Shown: positions 6,267 to 11,735 of the stretch, one piece after another | How positions within the stretch are numbered: the stretch's first letter is position 1 | Layout of the letters: each line of letters opens with the position of its first letter | Source of the DNA: an uncultured Clostridia bacterium | Lineage (GTDB): Bacteria > Bacillota > Clostridia > TANB77 > CAG-508 | DNA: 11,735 bases | Direction of reading: 5' to 3' | Assembly (NCBI GenBank): GCA_949448405.1 | Contig: CASTFX010000026.1 | Span: 1-11,735, forward strand | Program-made: the position numbers and the translations under genes | Notes under the pieces: model-generated | The model's input: the letters and a program-made list of their open reading frames with translations, nothing else | The model's database searches: none | What the model was told of the DNA's origin: nothing

Positions 6267-7865
6267 TCTTGCAAAGAATACTGTTATTCCATCATAATCT
6301 TGAAGTATTATATCATTTGCAACAGAATAAGTTAGATGACTTTCCTGCTCAGAGAATGAAGTTAATCTCATTGTTATATAGCTATTATCTATTCCAAGTA
6401 TCTCAAATTTTCCAGTAAGATTTGGAATACTTTCTTCTGAATAGGCACCGATAATTTCTGAATAAGACATATCTTTACCTAAAAATAAAGTACCTCCATA
6501 ATCTGCAAAAGAAGAACCATAAATATATCTTAAACTTACTTCTTCTCCATTAGAAACAGCTTTAAATGGAACCCAGGATCCATATATGAGGGATTCACTA
6601 ACAGAGGTTCTATTAAAAGTATTTTCAGGCAAAGCATTAGTATAATTATTAGATATATTAGAAGAAATGTAATCATCAATAGAACTATTGATTGATGGAT
6701 AATTCTCTTCTGGATAAGGATTAGTTTCATTATTTTCAAGATTTAATTCATCAAAGATTATATCTTTGTCAAGATTATTATCGGATTTTGCAAAACTTAC
6801 AGGTTTTATTGTAAAAGGAAATATCGCATAAATTAAGGTAATTAGAACAAGTAATGTAATTATCCTCTTGTACTTTTTAAATTTGGTTGACAAACTAATC
6901 ATTTTTATTCTTCTTTCCATGTTCTTGTTGTCATCTGCCATACACAAACTTTTAACAACTATTCTTTCATTTTGATATGAAGCAAGGAGACTAATTAATG
7001 TCATACCATATTGCTTCTTTTCAACCTTATTCATTTTACTTAAAGCGATTTCATCTGTGGCAAGTTCCATATCTTGCCTGATTTTCTTAAAGAAGTAATG
7101 AACAATAGGATTAAACCAATGAATAGTAAGAGTTAATAATAGTATGTAATTTGTAAGCATATCTCTTCTTTTATAATGAGATAGTTCATGCATAAATATA
7201 TTTTCAAGTGTTTTATCATCCTTTGTAATGAATTCCTCAGGTATCAGTATTTTAGGTGTTACTATTCCATAAATACAAGGAGATTTATTAAAATTTTGAA
7301 TTCTTATTTCTATTCTTTTGTTAATTTTTAATTTCTTTTTACAAATAGTTAAGAGGTTTTTTAGTCTACAATCTATATATTTTAATGTTTTTGTAGTTTT
7401 AATATGCATTTTTATATTACTAATTATAAATAAAGTGGTTCCAATAAGATAAAGGGAAATCCAAATAATTGGTAATATTCTATAAAAAATTTTACTAAAT
7501 GAAGAATCTTTAATAGTTTCTGTTTTTAATGTTTCAGAAGTTATAGGGTCTTTTTCATACTTTATATCAACTATATTGTTAGCTGAATCATATATGCCAA
7601 TTAAAGTAGTTTCAAATTGATCAATTGCAGAAGTTATTGATATATTTTTATTTACATTAATTTCAATTCTATTTATAGGCACGAGTAAAAATATAATTGG
7701 AATAATCCACATAAAACATTTCATTTTCGCAGATAGTTTATTATCAAAAAGTTTTATGAGGAAGAATATAAGTACACCAATTATGCTACCAACAATTGAC
7801 ATATATAACACTTTGTAAAAAATAAGAGAAATGAAATTACTAATACTCATTAATACATGTAGCAT
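6261..7865 (-). CDS. blaR1: BlaR1/MecR1-type M56 metalloprotease signal transducer with a non-PBP sensor domain
   Basis: BlaR1-type proteins sense an external signal and trigger loss of the BlaI repressor through an intramembrane zinc protease. The 534-residue product has helices at about 12-40, 48-64 and 128-151. The M56 core follows, with HELSH (226-230) and the third-ligand region DMELATDE (265-272), then helices at about 238-258 and 334-352. The outer part is unusual. A Ser/Asn-rich linker (about 355-424) leads to a short beta-rich domain (about 425-533, starting YGSW, with YGGTLFLG at 456-463). This resembles lipocalin-like domains. No penicillin-binding domain with SxxK/SxN/KTG is evident. 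The ATG lies 5 nt after the blaI stop, with GAGG inside the blaI end, implying coupled translation. The ligand is unknown. The symbol denotes the family, not beta-lactam sensing. Confidence 0.85.
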   Translation of the reverse strand: MLHVLMSISNFISLIFYKVLYMSIVGSIIGVLIFFLIKLFDNKLSAKMKCFMWIIPIIFLLVPINRIEINVNKNISITSAIDQFETTLIGIYDSANNIVDIKYEKDPITSETLKTETIKDSSFSKIFYRILPIIWISLYLIGTTLFIISNIKMHIKTTKTLKYIDCRLKNLLTICKKKLKINKRIEIRIQNFNKSPCIYGIVTPKILIPEEFITKDDKTLENIFMHELSHYKRRDMLTNYILLLTLTIHWFNPIVHYFFKKIRQDMELATDEIALSKMNKVEKKQYGMTLISLLASYQNERIVVKSLCMADDNKNMERRIKMISLSTKFKKYKRIITLLVLITLIYAIFPFTIKPVSFAKSDNNLDKDIIFDELNLENNETNPYPEENYPSINSSIDDYISSNISNNYTNALPENTFNRTSVSESLIYGSWVPFKAVSNGEEVSLRYIYGSSFADYGGTLFLGKDMSYSEIIGAYSEESIPNLTGKFEILGIDNSYITMRLTSFSEQESHLTYSVANDIILQDYDGITVFFARQ

Positions 7866-7870
7866 ATAAG

Positions 7871-8242
7871 TTAATCCTCACTTTCTAAAATATCAATAAG
7901 TTTTTGCAATTCTTCTTTTGTAACTTGTTTATTCTCCAAGAAATTTAATAATAAATTACCAGTGCTTCCATTATACAATTTATTTACAAAATTCTTATTT
8001 TGATTAGATAAAAATTTATCTTTCTTAACCTTTGAAATATACACGGTATCTTTTGAATTTATTTTTTTTGATTTAACAGAACCTTTTAAAATAAGCCTTC
8101 TTAGTAGTGTTTTAACAGTGTTTTTATTTTTATCCTCAGTGCTTAAACCATCTATTATTTCATTTAAGCTACATTCATTTTTTGACCATAGTACTTGCAT
8201 AATTTCAAGTTCCGCATCGGTTATATCATATTTATCAGGCAT
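7871..8242 (-). CDS. blaI: BlaI/MecI-family winged-helix repressor
   Basis: This small dimeric DNA-binding repressor is inactivated by proteolysis when its partner BlaR1 is activated. The 123-residue product has the usual length. The winged helix occupies about 5-75, with ITDAELEIMQVLW (7-19) and the recognition-helix region NTVKTLLRRLILKG (41-54). The C-terminal dimerisation part holds Asn100-Phe101 in LLLNFLEN, matching the position of the Asn101-Phe102 bond cut in the Staphylococcus aureus BlaI. AAGGAG stands 8 nt before the ATG. The gene has its own promoter with a BlaI-type dyad at the start point, consistent with autoregulation, and is co-transcribed with blaR1. asnB ends 84 nt upstream on the same strand with no clear hairpin between, so some read-through is possible. 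Confidence 0.92.
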   Translation of the reverse strand: MPDKYDITDAELEIMQVLWSKNECSLNEIIDGLSTEDKNKNTVKTLLRRLILKGSVKSKKINSKDTVYISKVKKDKFLSNQNKNFVNKLYNGSTGNLLLNFLENKQVTKEELQKLIDILESED

Positions 8243-8266
8243 TACAATTCTCCTTTTAAAACAATT

Positions 8267-8284
8267 GGATTACTCTTGTAATCT
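8267..8284. promoter_or_regulatory. BlaI-type operator at the blaI promoter
   Basis: GGATTACT-CT-TGTAATCT matches the perfect asnB dyad at 14 of 16 arm positions, with one arm exact. It has the TTACA-NN-TGTAA core layout typical of BlaI/MecI sites, though one core A is T here. It spans about +2 to +20 of the predicted blaI transcript, a position that could block transcription by the gene's own product. Confidence 0.7.
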
Positions 8285-8292
8285 ACCTATAC

Positions 8293-8319
8293 ATTATATT
8301 AAAATTTATTATTTGTCAA
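8293..8319 (-). promoter_or_regulatory. blaI-blaR1 promoter
   Basis: On the minus strand a consensus TTGACA (8319-8314) and a consensus TATAAT (8298-8293) are present, but the spacer is only 15 bp. Both hexamers are perfect, so the promoter is likely real and the short spacing may hold its strength down. The -35 lies about 8 bp beyond the asnB stop. The predicted start is near 8286. Confidence 0.7.
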
Positions 8320-8326
8320 GGTGCTA

Positions 8327-9304
8327 CTAAGAATTTATAAAATATATTTCATACCATTTTAAGAAACAATAAATAGTCCATATTTTTCTATAATTATCTT
8401 TTTTTCCTCTTCTATGAGTATCTAATAATTTAAGTGCATATCTTTGATTAAAGAATTCCTTAGTAAAGTCTTTATTTATAGTATTTTTAACTTCATTATA
8501 AAAGTCATCTTCTTTTAACCATTCTCTAAGAGGAACAGGAAAACCAAGTTTTTTCTTTTTATAAGAATCGTTAGGAATGTCAAGCTTCGCAGCTTCTCTA
8601 AGTGCAACCTTTGTAGTTTTATTTGCCACTTTATATTTACAAGGGATAGAACTTGCAATTTTGAAAACTTCTTTATCTACATAAGGAGTTCTAGATTCTA
8701 ATGAATTTGCCATAGTCATTTTATCCACTTTTAGTAAAATATCTTTTACAAGCCAGTTTTTAATATCTACTCTTTGCATTTTATTAATATTGTTTTCATC
8801 TTTGGTAAAAAACTCTTTAGTTATTTCACTATTTTTAATATCATCTTTAAAACTTAAAAGTTTTTTCCTTGTCTTTTCACTAAATACTTTGTTTACACCA
8901 ACATATTCATTTTCTAGTTTTGTTCCATTACGTACAATAAAATTACGACCGCGAAATTCAGGAAGAAATTCAAAGCATTTACTTAAAAAATGTCTTATAG
9001 AAAAGGGAAGTTTATTATATAATTTACATTCTTCTTCCTCTAAATAATAATTATATCCACCAAAAAATTCATCGGAACCCTCTCCAGACATAACAACTTT
9101 AACATCTTTGCTAGCAAGTTCGGATAAAAAATATAAAGAAATAGAAGAAGGGTCAGGCAAAGGCTCATCCATATAATATAAAACTTTAGGAATTACTTTT
9201 AAATAATCTTCTTTAGATACTTTTTTGCTAATATTATTAATATCTAGAGAATTAGACAAATCTTTTGCATAATCTATTTCACTATAATTAGAATTTTCAT
9301 ATCC
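8327..9304 (-). CDS. asnB: AsnB C-terminal fragment: synthetase domain, no start of its own
   Basis: This is the frame after the shift, open from GGA at 9304. It carries YYMDEPLPDPSS, SGEGSDEFFGGYN, KVDKMTMANSLESRTPYVD and KLGFPVPLREW, all standard for the ATP-pyrophosphatase domain of AsnB. No start codon with a ribosome binding site is visible. A TTG at 9259 lies inside conserved sequence and is not convincing. Unless the shift is bypassed, this part is probably not translated. Confidence 0.8.
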   Translation of the reverse strand, partial: GYENSNYSEIDYAKDLSNSLDINNISKKVSKEDYLKVIPKVLYYMDEPLPDPSSISLYFLSELASKDVKVVMSGEGSDEFFGGYNYYLEEEECKLYNKLPFSIRHFLSKCFEFLPEFRGRNFIVRNGTKLENEYVGVNKVFSEKTRKKLLSFKDDIKNSEITKEFFTKDENNINKMQRVDIKNWLVKDILLKVDKMTMANSLESRTPYVDKEVFKIASSIPCKYKVANKTTKVALREAAKLDIPNDSYKKKKLGFPVPLREWLKEDDFYNEVKNTINKDFTKEFFNQRYALKLLDTHRRGKKDNYRKIWTIYCFLKWYEIYFINS

Positions 9305-10145
9305 GAATAGTATAAGTTTTATTAGATTTTAATACACTAGCTATATAAGAAGAATCAACGCCACTTGATAAGAAAGTTGCAATTTCTACATCACTTATCT
9401 TGTGATGGTTTATAGAATCTTTTATAGTCTTACTAATGTTTTTTACAGCCTTATCCATACTTATTTGCTTTTCATTAAAATCAATATCGTAGAAAGTTTT
9501 TATTTTCATAAAGTTGCCTTTGATTGTTAAACTTGTGCCAGGAGCTAAAGAATATACATTTTCAAAAAATGTTTCATTTGTAGGGGTAAAACTAAATGAT
9601 AAATATGGACCAAGTAATTTTTTGTTCAAAACTTTTTTAAAATCAGGGTGCTCTAAAAATGATTTTATTTCAGATGAAAACATGAATATATCATTAGCTT
9701 TGTAATAATAAAAAGGTTTTATCCCAAAGTGGTCACGAGCACAAAATAAAGTATGCCTTTGGATATCCCAAATAGCAAAAGCAAACATGCCTCTAAGTTT
9801 TTGTGGTAGATTTTCACCCCATTCTTCATAGCCATGAAGCAATACTTCAGTATCACTATTTGTTTTGAAAATATGTCCTTTTTTCTTTAAAATTTCTTTT
9901 AATTTTATATAATTATAAATTTCGCCATTAAATATAAGAACTAGGCTTCTATTTTCATTAAACATTGGTTGATTACCAGAAGTAATATCAATTATCGAGA
10001 GCCTTCTATGGCCTAAAGCAATATAATCATCTACATAATAGCCCTCCTGATCTGGACCACGATGAATTATTTTATCAGTCATTTTTTTTATTATAATATC
10101 TTTTTCACATTCTTTTTTATTTAAAAATCCAACTATTCCACACAT
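9297..10145 (-). CDS. asnB: AsnB N-terminal fragment: glutaminase domain and ATP loop
   Basis: This is the reading frame before the frameshift, 282 residues ending RI-stop. Cys2 after the initiator Met is the class II amidotransferase nucleophile. HRRLSIID (46-53), NGEIYN (73-78) and SDTE (97-100) are the other glutaminase landmarks. SSGVDSS (260-266) is the pyrophosphate-binding loop of the synthetase domain. Only the last two residues are out of phase. AGGAGG lies 5 nt before the ATG. As it stands, the product would be a complete glutaminase domain without a working synthetase domain. Confidence 0.85.
   Translation of the reverse strand: MCGIVGFLNKKECEKDIIIKKMTDKIIHRGPDQEGYYVDDYIALGHRRLSIIDITSGNQPMFNENRSLVLIFNGEIYNYIKLKEILKKKGHIFKTNSDTEVLLHGYEEWGENLPQKLRGMFAFAIWDIQRHTLFCARDHFGIKPFYYYKANDIFMFSSEIKSFLEHPDFKKVLNKKLLGPYLSFSFTPTNETFFENVYSLAPGTSLTIKGNFMKIKTFYDIDFNEKQISMDKAVKNISKTIKDSINHHKISDVEIATFLSSGVDSSYIASVLKSNKTYTIRI
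9299..9308 (-). other. Frameshift point in asnB
   Basis: The minus strand reads ATT CGG ATA TGA in the upstream frame and, after dropping one base, ATT GGA TAT GAA in the downstream frame. The second reading gives TIGYEN, the expected course of an AsnB. The disrupted codon is CGG, likely rare in such AT-rich DNA. No homopolymer or classical slippery heptamer is present. Confidence 0.8.
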
Positions 10146-10175
10146 ATATTCCTCCTAGTTTTGTAAGATTAAGCG

Positions 10176-10193
10176 AGATTACAAACGTAACCT
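10176..10193. promoter_or_regulatory. Second, imperfect BlaI-type operator in the asnB leader
   Basis: AGATTACA-AA-CGTAACCT matches the upstream perfect dyad at 14 of 16 arm positions, with one arm exact. Its centre is 24 bp from that of the perfect site. It covers about +1 to +18 of the predicted asnB transcript, the same relative position as the site at blaI. Confidence 0.6.
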
Positions 10194-10199
10194 AACAAT

Positions 10200-10217
10200 A
10201 GATTACACCTGTAATCT
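10200..10217. promoter_or_regulatory. Perfect BlaI-type operator over the asnB promoter
   Basis: AGATTACA (10200-10207) and TGTAATCT (10210-10217) are perfect 8-bp inverted repeats around CC, with the TTACA-NN-TGTAA core expected for BlaI/MecI. The site covers part of the spacer and the whole -10 of asnB, so a bound repressor should shut out RNA polymerase. Assignment to BlaI rests on the near-match at the blaI promoter. Confidence 0.75.
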
Positions 10218-10228
10218 TAAAATGTCAA
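10200..10228 (-). promoter_or_regulatory. asnB promoter
   Basis: On the minus strand a consensus TTGACA (10228-10223) is followed after 17 bp by TAATCT (10205-10200). The -10 is weak but keeps the first T, the A at position 2 and the last T. The -10 is made from one arm of the operator dyad, tying promoter and repressor site together. The predicted start near 10193 leaves a leader of about 48 nt, too short for a T-box. Confidence 0.65.
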
Positions 10229-10302
10229 GAAATTTAAGAAAAAGTTAATAAAAAATTAAGATATATAGGGAAATGAAAAAGACCAAAAAATTTAGAAAAT
10301 AA

Positions 10303-10328
10303 AAGAGATAGCCATAGAGCTATCTCTT
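10303..10328 (-). terminator. Terminator after the DUF4190-like gene
   Basis: AAGAGATAGC (10303-10312) pairs with GCTATCTCTT (10319-10328) around CATAGA. On the minus strand the stem runs into TTTTATTTTC and a later T run. It lies about 30 nt after the gene's stop and separates it from the asnB promoter. Confidence 0.85.
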
Positions 10329-10358
10329 AAAAATATTTTAAATATAAGTAATTATGTA

Positions 10359-10718
10359 TTAATAATACATATAGCTATTACTTAAAGCAGCATTTAATTC
10401 ATTCATGTCAGTACCAGCAAGACCAAAGATTGCTGCAAGTCCAAGTGCAACTAATAAAATGTAAACAACATAAAGAACTAAAGCTATAATTCCAAGTACC
10501 ATACCAGCTATACCCATTCCTCTACCAGAATCTTTTTTACCAGCTACACTGAAAATAATAGCTATTATAGCGCATGGGAAATTTATATACCATACACATG
10601 AACCAAGAACGGCAATTATACCTAAAATCATAGAAGTGATATTAAATCCTTTTCTATCAGATTTTACCTTACCTGTTTGTTCATTATTAATTGGTTGGTT
10701 GTTTTGTTCTTCTTCCAT
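10359..10718 (-). CDS. DUF4190-like small membrane protein
   Basis: The 119-residue product has a polar, Asn/Gln-rich N-terminus (1-25) and then two or three hydrophobic segments (about 27-42, 46-60 and 68-100). Between them is the short basic turn GKKDSGRGMGIAGMVLG (60-76). The pattern of ITSMILGIIAV, IIAIIFSVAGKK and GRGMGIAGMVLGIIAL is typical of DUF4190-type proteins, which are often fused to other domains or stand alone in Firmicutes. Its function is unknown. A strong AAAGGAGG lies 8 nt before the ATG. The gene is followed by a clear terminator. No convincing promoter was found in the 69-bp gap upstream. Confidence 0.8.
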   Translation of the reverse strand: MEEEQNNQPINNEQTGKVKSDRKGFNITSMILGIIAVLGSCVWYINFPCAIIAIIFSVAGKKDSGRGMGIAGMVLGIIALVLYVVYILLVALGLAAIFGLAGTDMNELNAALSNSYMYY

Positions 10719-10756
10719 TAAAAAATCCTCCTTTTTTACTTTGGTTTATATATATC

Positions 10757-10776
10757 AAGCTAAAATATTTTAGCTT
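10757..10776 (-). terminator. Possible weak terminator or operator palindrome after the HD-GYP gene
   Basis: AAGCTAAAATATTTTAGCTT is a perfect 20-bp palindrome 12 nt after the HD-GYP stop. The stem is AT-rich and no clean U run follows on the minus strand, so termination would be inefficient. It could equally be a protein-binding site at the promoter of the next gene. Confidence 0.35.
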
Positions 10777-10787
10777 AAATATCTAAA

Positions 10788-11735
10788 TTAACTTTTATAT
10801 TTATCTTGAATTGCTTGTATTTCTTCATAATGATTTTTTAAGATGTCTAGGAAAACATCAGCAATTTGTGGGTCAAATTGTATACGTCTGTTCTTTTCTA
10901 TTTCTTCTTTAACAATACTTAAATCTAAAGAATCCCTATAAGTTCTTTTAGAAGTCATAGCGTCAAATGTATCAGCAACAGCAGCAATTCTTGCAAGATA
11001 AGGAATATCATCACCTTTTAACTTAGAAGGATATCCAAGACCATCATATCTTTCATGATGATGTTTTACAACAGGGATAATATTTTTAAATATTGCGGCA
11101 TTAGATAGAATATGAACACCAATTGCTGGATGATTTTTTATTTCTGAATATTCATCAGGAGTTAATTTCCCAGGCTTTAGAAGTATACTATCAGGAATAC
11201 CAATCTTACCAATATCATGGAATAGACCACCTACCCTAAGTATATGCAAGTCTTCTTCAGAAAGACCAAGGTATTTTCCTATCAAAACAGAATATTCAGA
11301 GACTCTATCTGAATGACCTCTTGTGTAAGGGTCTTTAGCCTCAACAGTATATCTTAATGTTTCAATACTTTCCATATAAGCTTTTTCTAGTTTCTGGCTT
11401 GCTTCCTTTAAATCTTCATTAATTTGTTTAATAGTATTCATTTGATTTATAGCTTTTACACCAGATTCAATAAGAAGTAATAATTGATCAAATCTATCAC
11501 TTTTTTCACAATATCCTTGAATGTCAAGCCTTTTTATTGTCTCAAGAGGTGGAGCTAAATCCTTATGACCAGTAAGAAGTAAAATATATAATTCTTTGTT
11601 AAACTTACGTATTTCTTCTACTACTTTATCTCCATGTATAGGTGTCATAATAAAATCTAATATCATTAAATCAAAATGTTCTGTTCTAACTTTTTCAATA
11701 GCTTCTAATGGGTTTGTTACTCCGCACAAAGCTAT
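10788..11735 (-). CDS. Response regulator with HD-GYP domain (partial, N-terminus outside window)
   Basis: HD-GYP domains usually hydrolyse cyclic di-GMP, and some act on other cyclic dinucleotides. The visible 315 codons run off the window edge. They contain most of a receiver domain with the phosphate-accepting Asp in MILDF (about 40 codons in), LLTGHKD for the conserved Thr, and YCEKSD for the conserved Lys. A coiled linker (IKQINEDLKEASQKLEKAYMES) follows. The HD-GYP domain has FHDIGKIGIPDS and HHHERYDGLGYP, so both metal-binding and GYP motifs look intact. The start of the receiver, with its acidic pocket and the true start codon, is not in the window. A TTG at 11729 is only an internal codon. 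The partner kinase is not visible. Confidence 0.9.
   Translation of the reverse strand: MALCGVTNPLEAIEKVRTEHFDLMILDFIMTPIHGDKVVEEIRKFNKELYILLLTGHKDLAPPLETIKRLDIQGYCEKSDRFDQLLLLIESGVKAINQMNTIKQINEDLKEASQKLEKAYMESIETLRYTVEAKDPYTRGHSDRVSEYSVLIGKYLGLSEEDLHILRVGGLFHDIGKIGIPDSILLKPGKLTPDEYSEIKNHPAIGVHILSNAAIFKNIIPVVKHHHERYDGLGYPSKLKGDDIPYLARIAAVADTFDAMTSKRTYRDSLDLSIVKEEIEKNRRIQFDPQIADVFLDILKNHYEEIQAIQDKYKS

Larger units (their letters stand above)
8327..10145 (-). pseudogene. asnB: Glutamine-hydrolysing asparagine synthetase, split by a one-base frameshift
   Basis: The whole gene would encode about 605 residues, the normal length for this enzyme, which transfers the glutamine amide nitrogen to an ATP-activated carboxylate (asparagine from aspartate). 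One extra base near 9305 (C on the minus strand, in ATT-C-GGA) breaks it. Removing that base joins TYTI directly to GYENSNYSEIDYAKD and the rest of the synthetase domain without loss. Both halves are otherwise open and well conserved, so the lesion is recent, a sequencing or assembly error, or a recoding site. AsnB homologues in Bacillus, Lactobacillus and Corynebacterium (LtsA) can amidate diaminopimelate in peptidoglycan precursors, so the substrate may be the cell wall. A BlaI-type operator covers the promoter, and blaI-blaR1 lie directly downstream. Confidence 0.85.

Noticed and set aside
6783..6797. SFAK followed at once by SDN in BlaR1 (residues 357-363), resembling penicillin-binding SxxK and SxN motifs
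   Set aside because: The two motifs are adjacent, not some 60 residues apart, and lie in the linker just after a membrane helix with no KTG downstream, so this is chance.
9257..9259. TTG start for a separate 310-residue gene
   Set aside because: The codon lies inside conserved AsnB sequence, has no ribosome binding site, and the frame is open upstream to the frameshift.
10162..10169. Third BlaI-type half site (TGTAAGAT) in the asnB leader
   Set aside because: Only one arm matches (6 of 8) and no partner arm is present.

Overview
The window is AT-rich DNA with short intergenic gaps, strong AGGAGG-type ribosome binding sites and sigma-A style promoters (TTGACA/TATAAT). Codon use favours ATA, AGA and TTA. 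Together with the gene families, this points to a low-GC Firmicute, most likely a gut-type clostridium. The species cannot be fixed from sequence alone. No tRNA, rRNA, CRISPR array, insertion sequence or prophage gene was seen.

Left part (1-6235): asnS (asparaginyl-tRNA synthetase, minus) and a membrane-anchored CapA-family protein (plus) diverge from a palindrome carrying an extended -10 on each strand. capA converges on a CorA-type divalent-cation transporter gene (minus) across a bidirectional hairpin and a GC-rich palindrome. corA diverges from a plus-strand operon through two back-to-back promoters. That operon encodes an ABC-F ATPase, a DUF2752 membrane protein and a previously uncalled 54-residue two-helix membrane protein.

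Right part (6261-11735): every gene is on the minus strand. In transcription order they are a two-component HD-GYP regulator (cut by the window edge), a small DUF4190-like membrane protein, asnB (glutamine-hydrolysing asparagine synthetase, broken by a one-base frameshift), blaI (winged-helix repressor) and blaR1 (M56 metalloprotease signal transducer).

The main discovery candidate is a BlaI/BlaR1/AsnB module. A perfect dyad of the BlaI type (AGATTACA-CC-TGTAATCT) covers the spacer and -10 of the asnB promoter. A second 14/16 copy lies just downstream of it, and another 14/16 copy lies just after the start point of the blaI promoter. BlaI keeps an Asn-Phe pair at the position where the staphylococcal repressor is cleaved. 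BlaR1 keeps the zinc protease motif, but its outer domain is a short beta-rich domain resembling lipocalin-like folds, not a penicillin-binding domain. No beta-lactamase gene is present. Some AsnB homologues amidate diaminopimelate in peptidoglycan precursors, so the module may be a cell-envelope stress circuit that controls wall amidation through a sensor for something other than beta-lactams. The operator match is seen directly. The function is inference.
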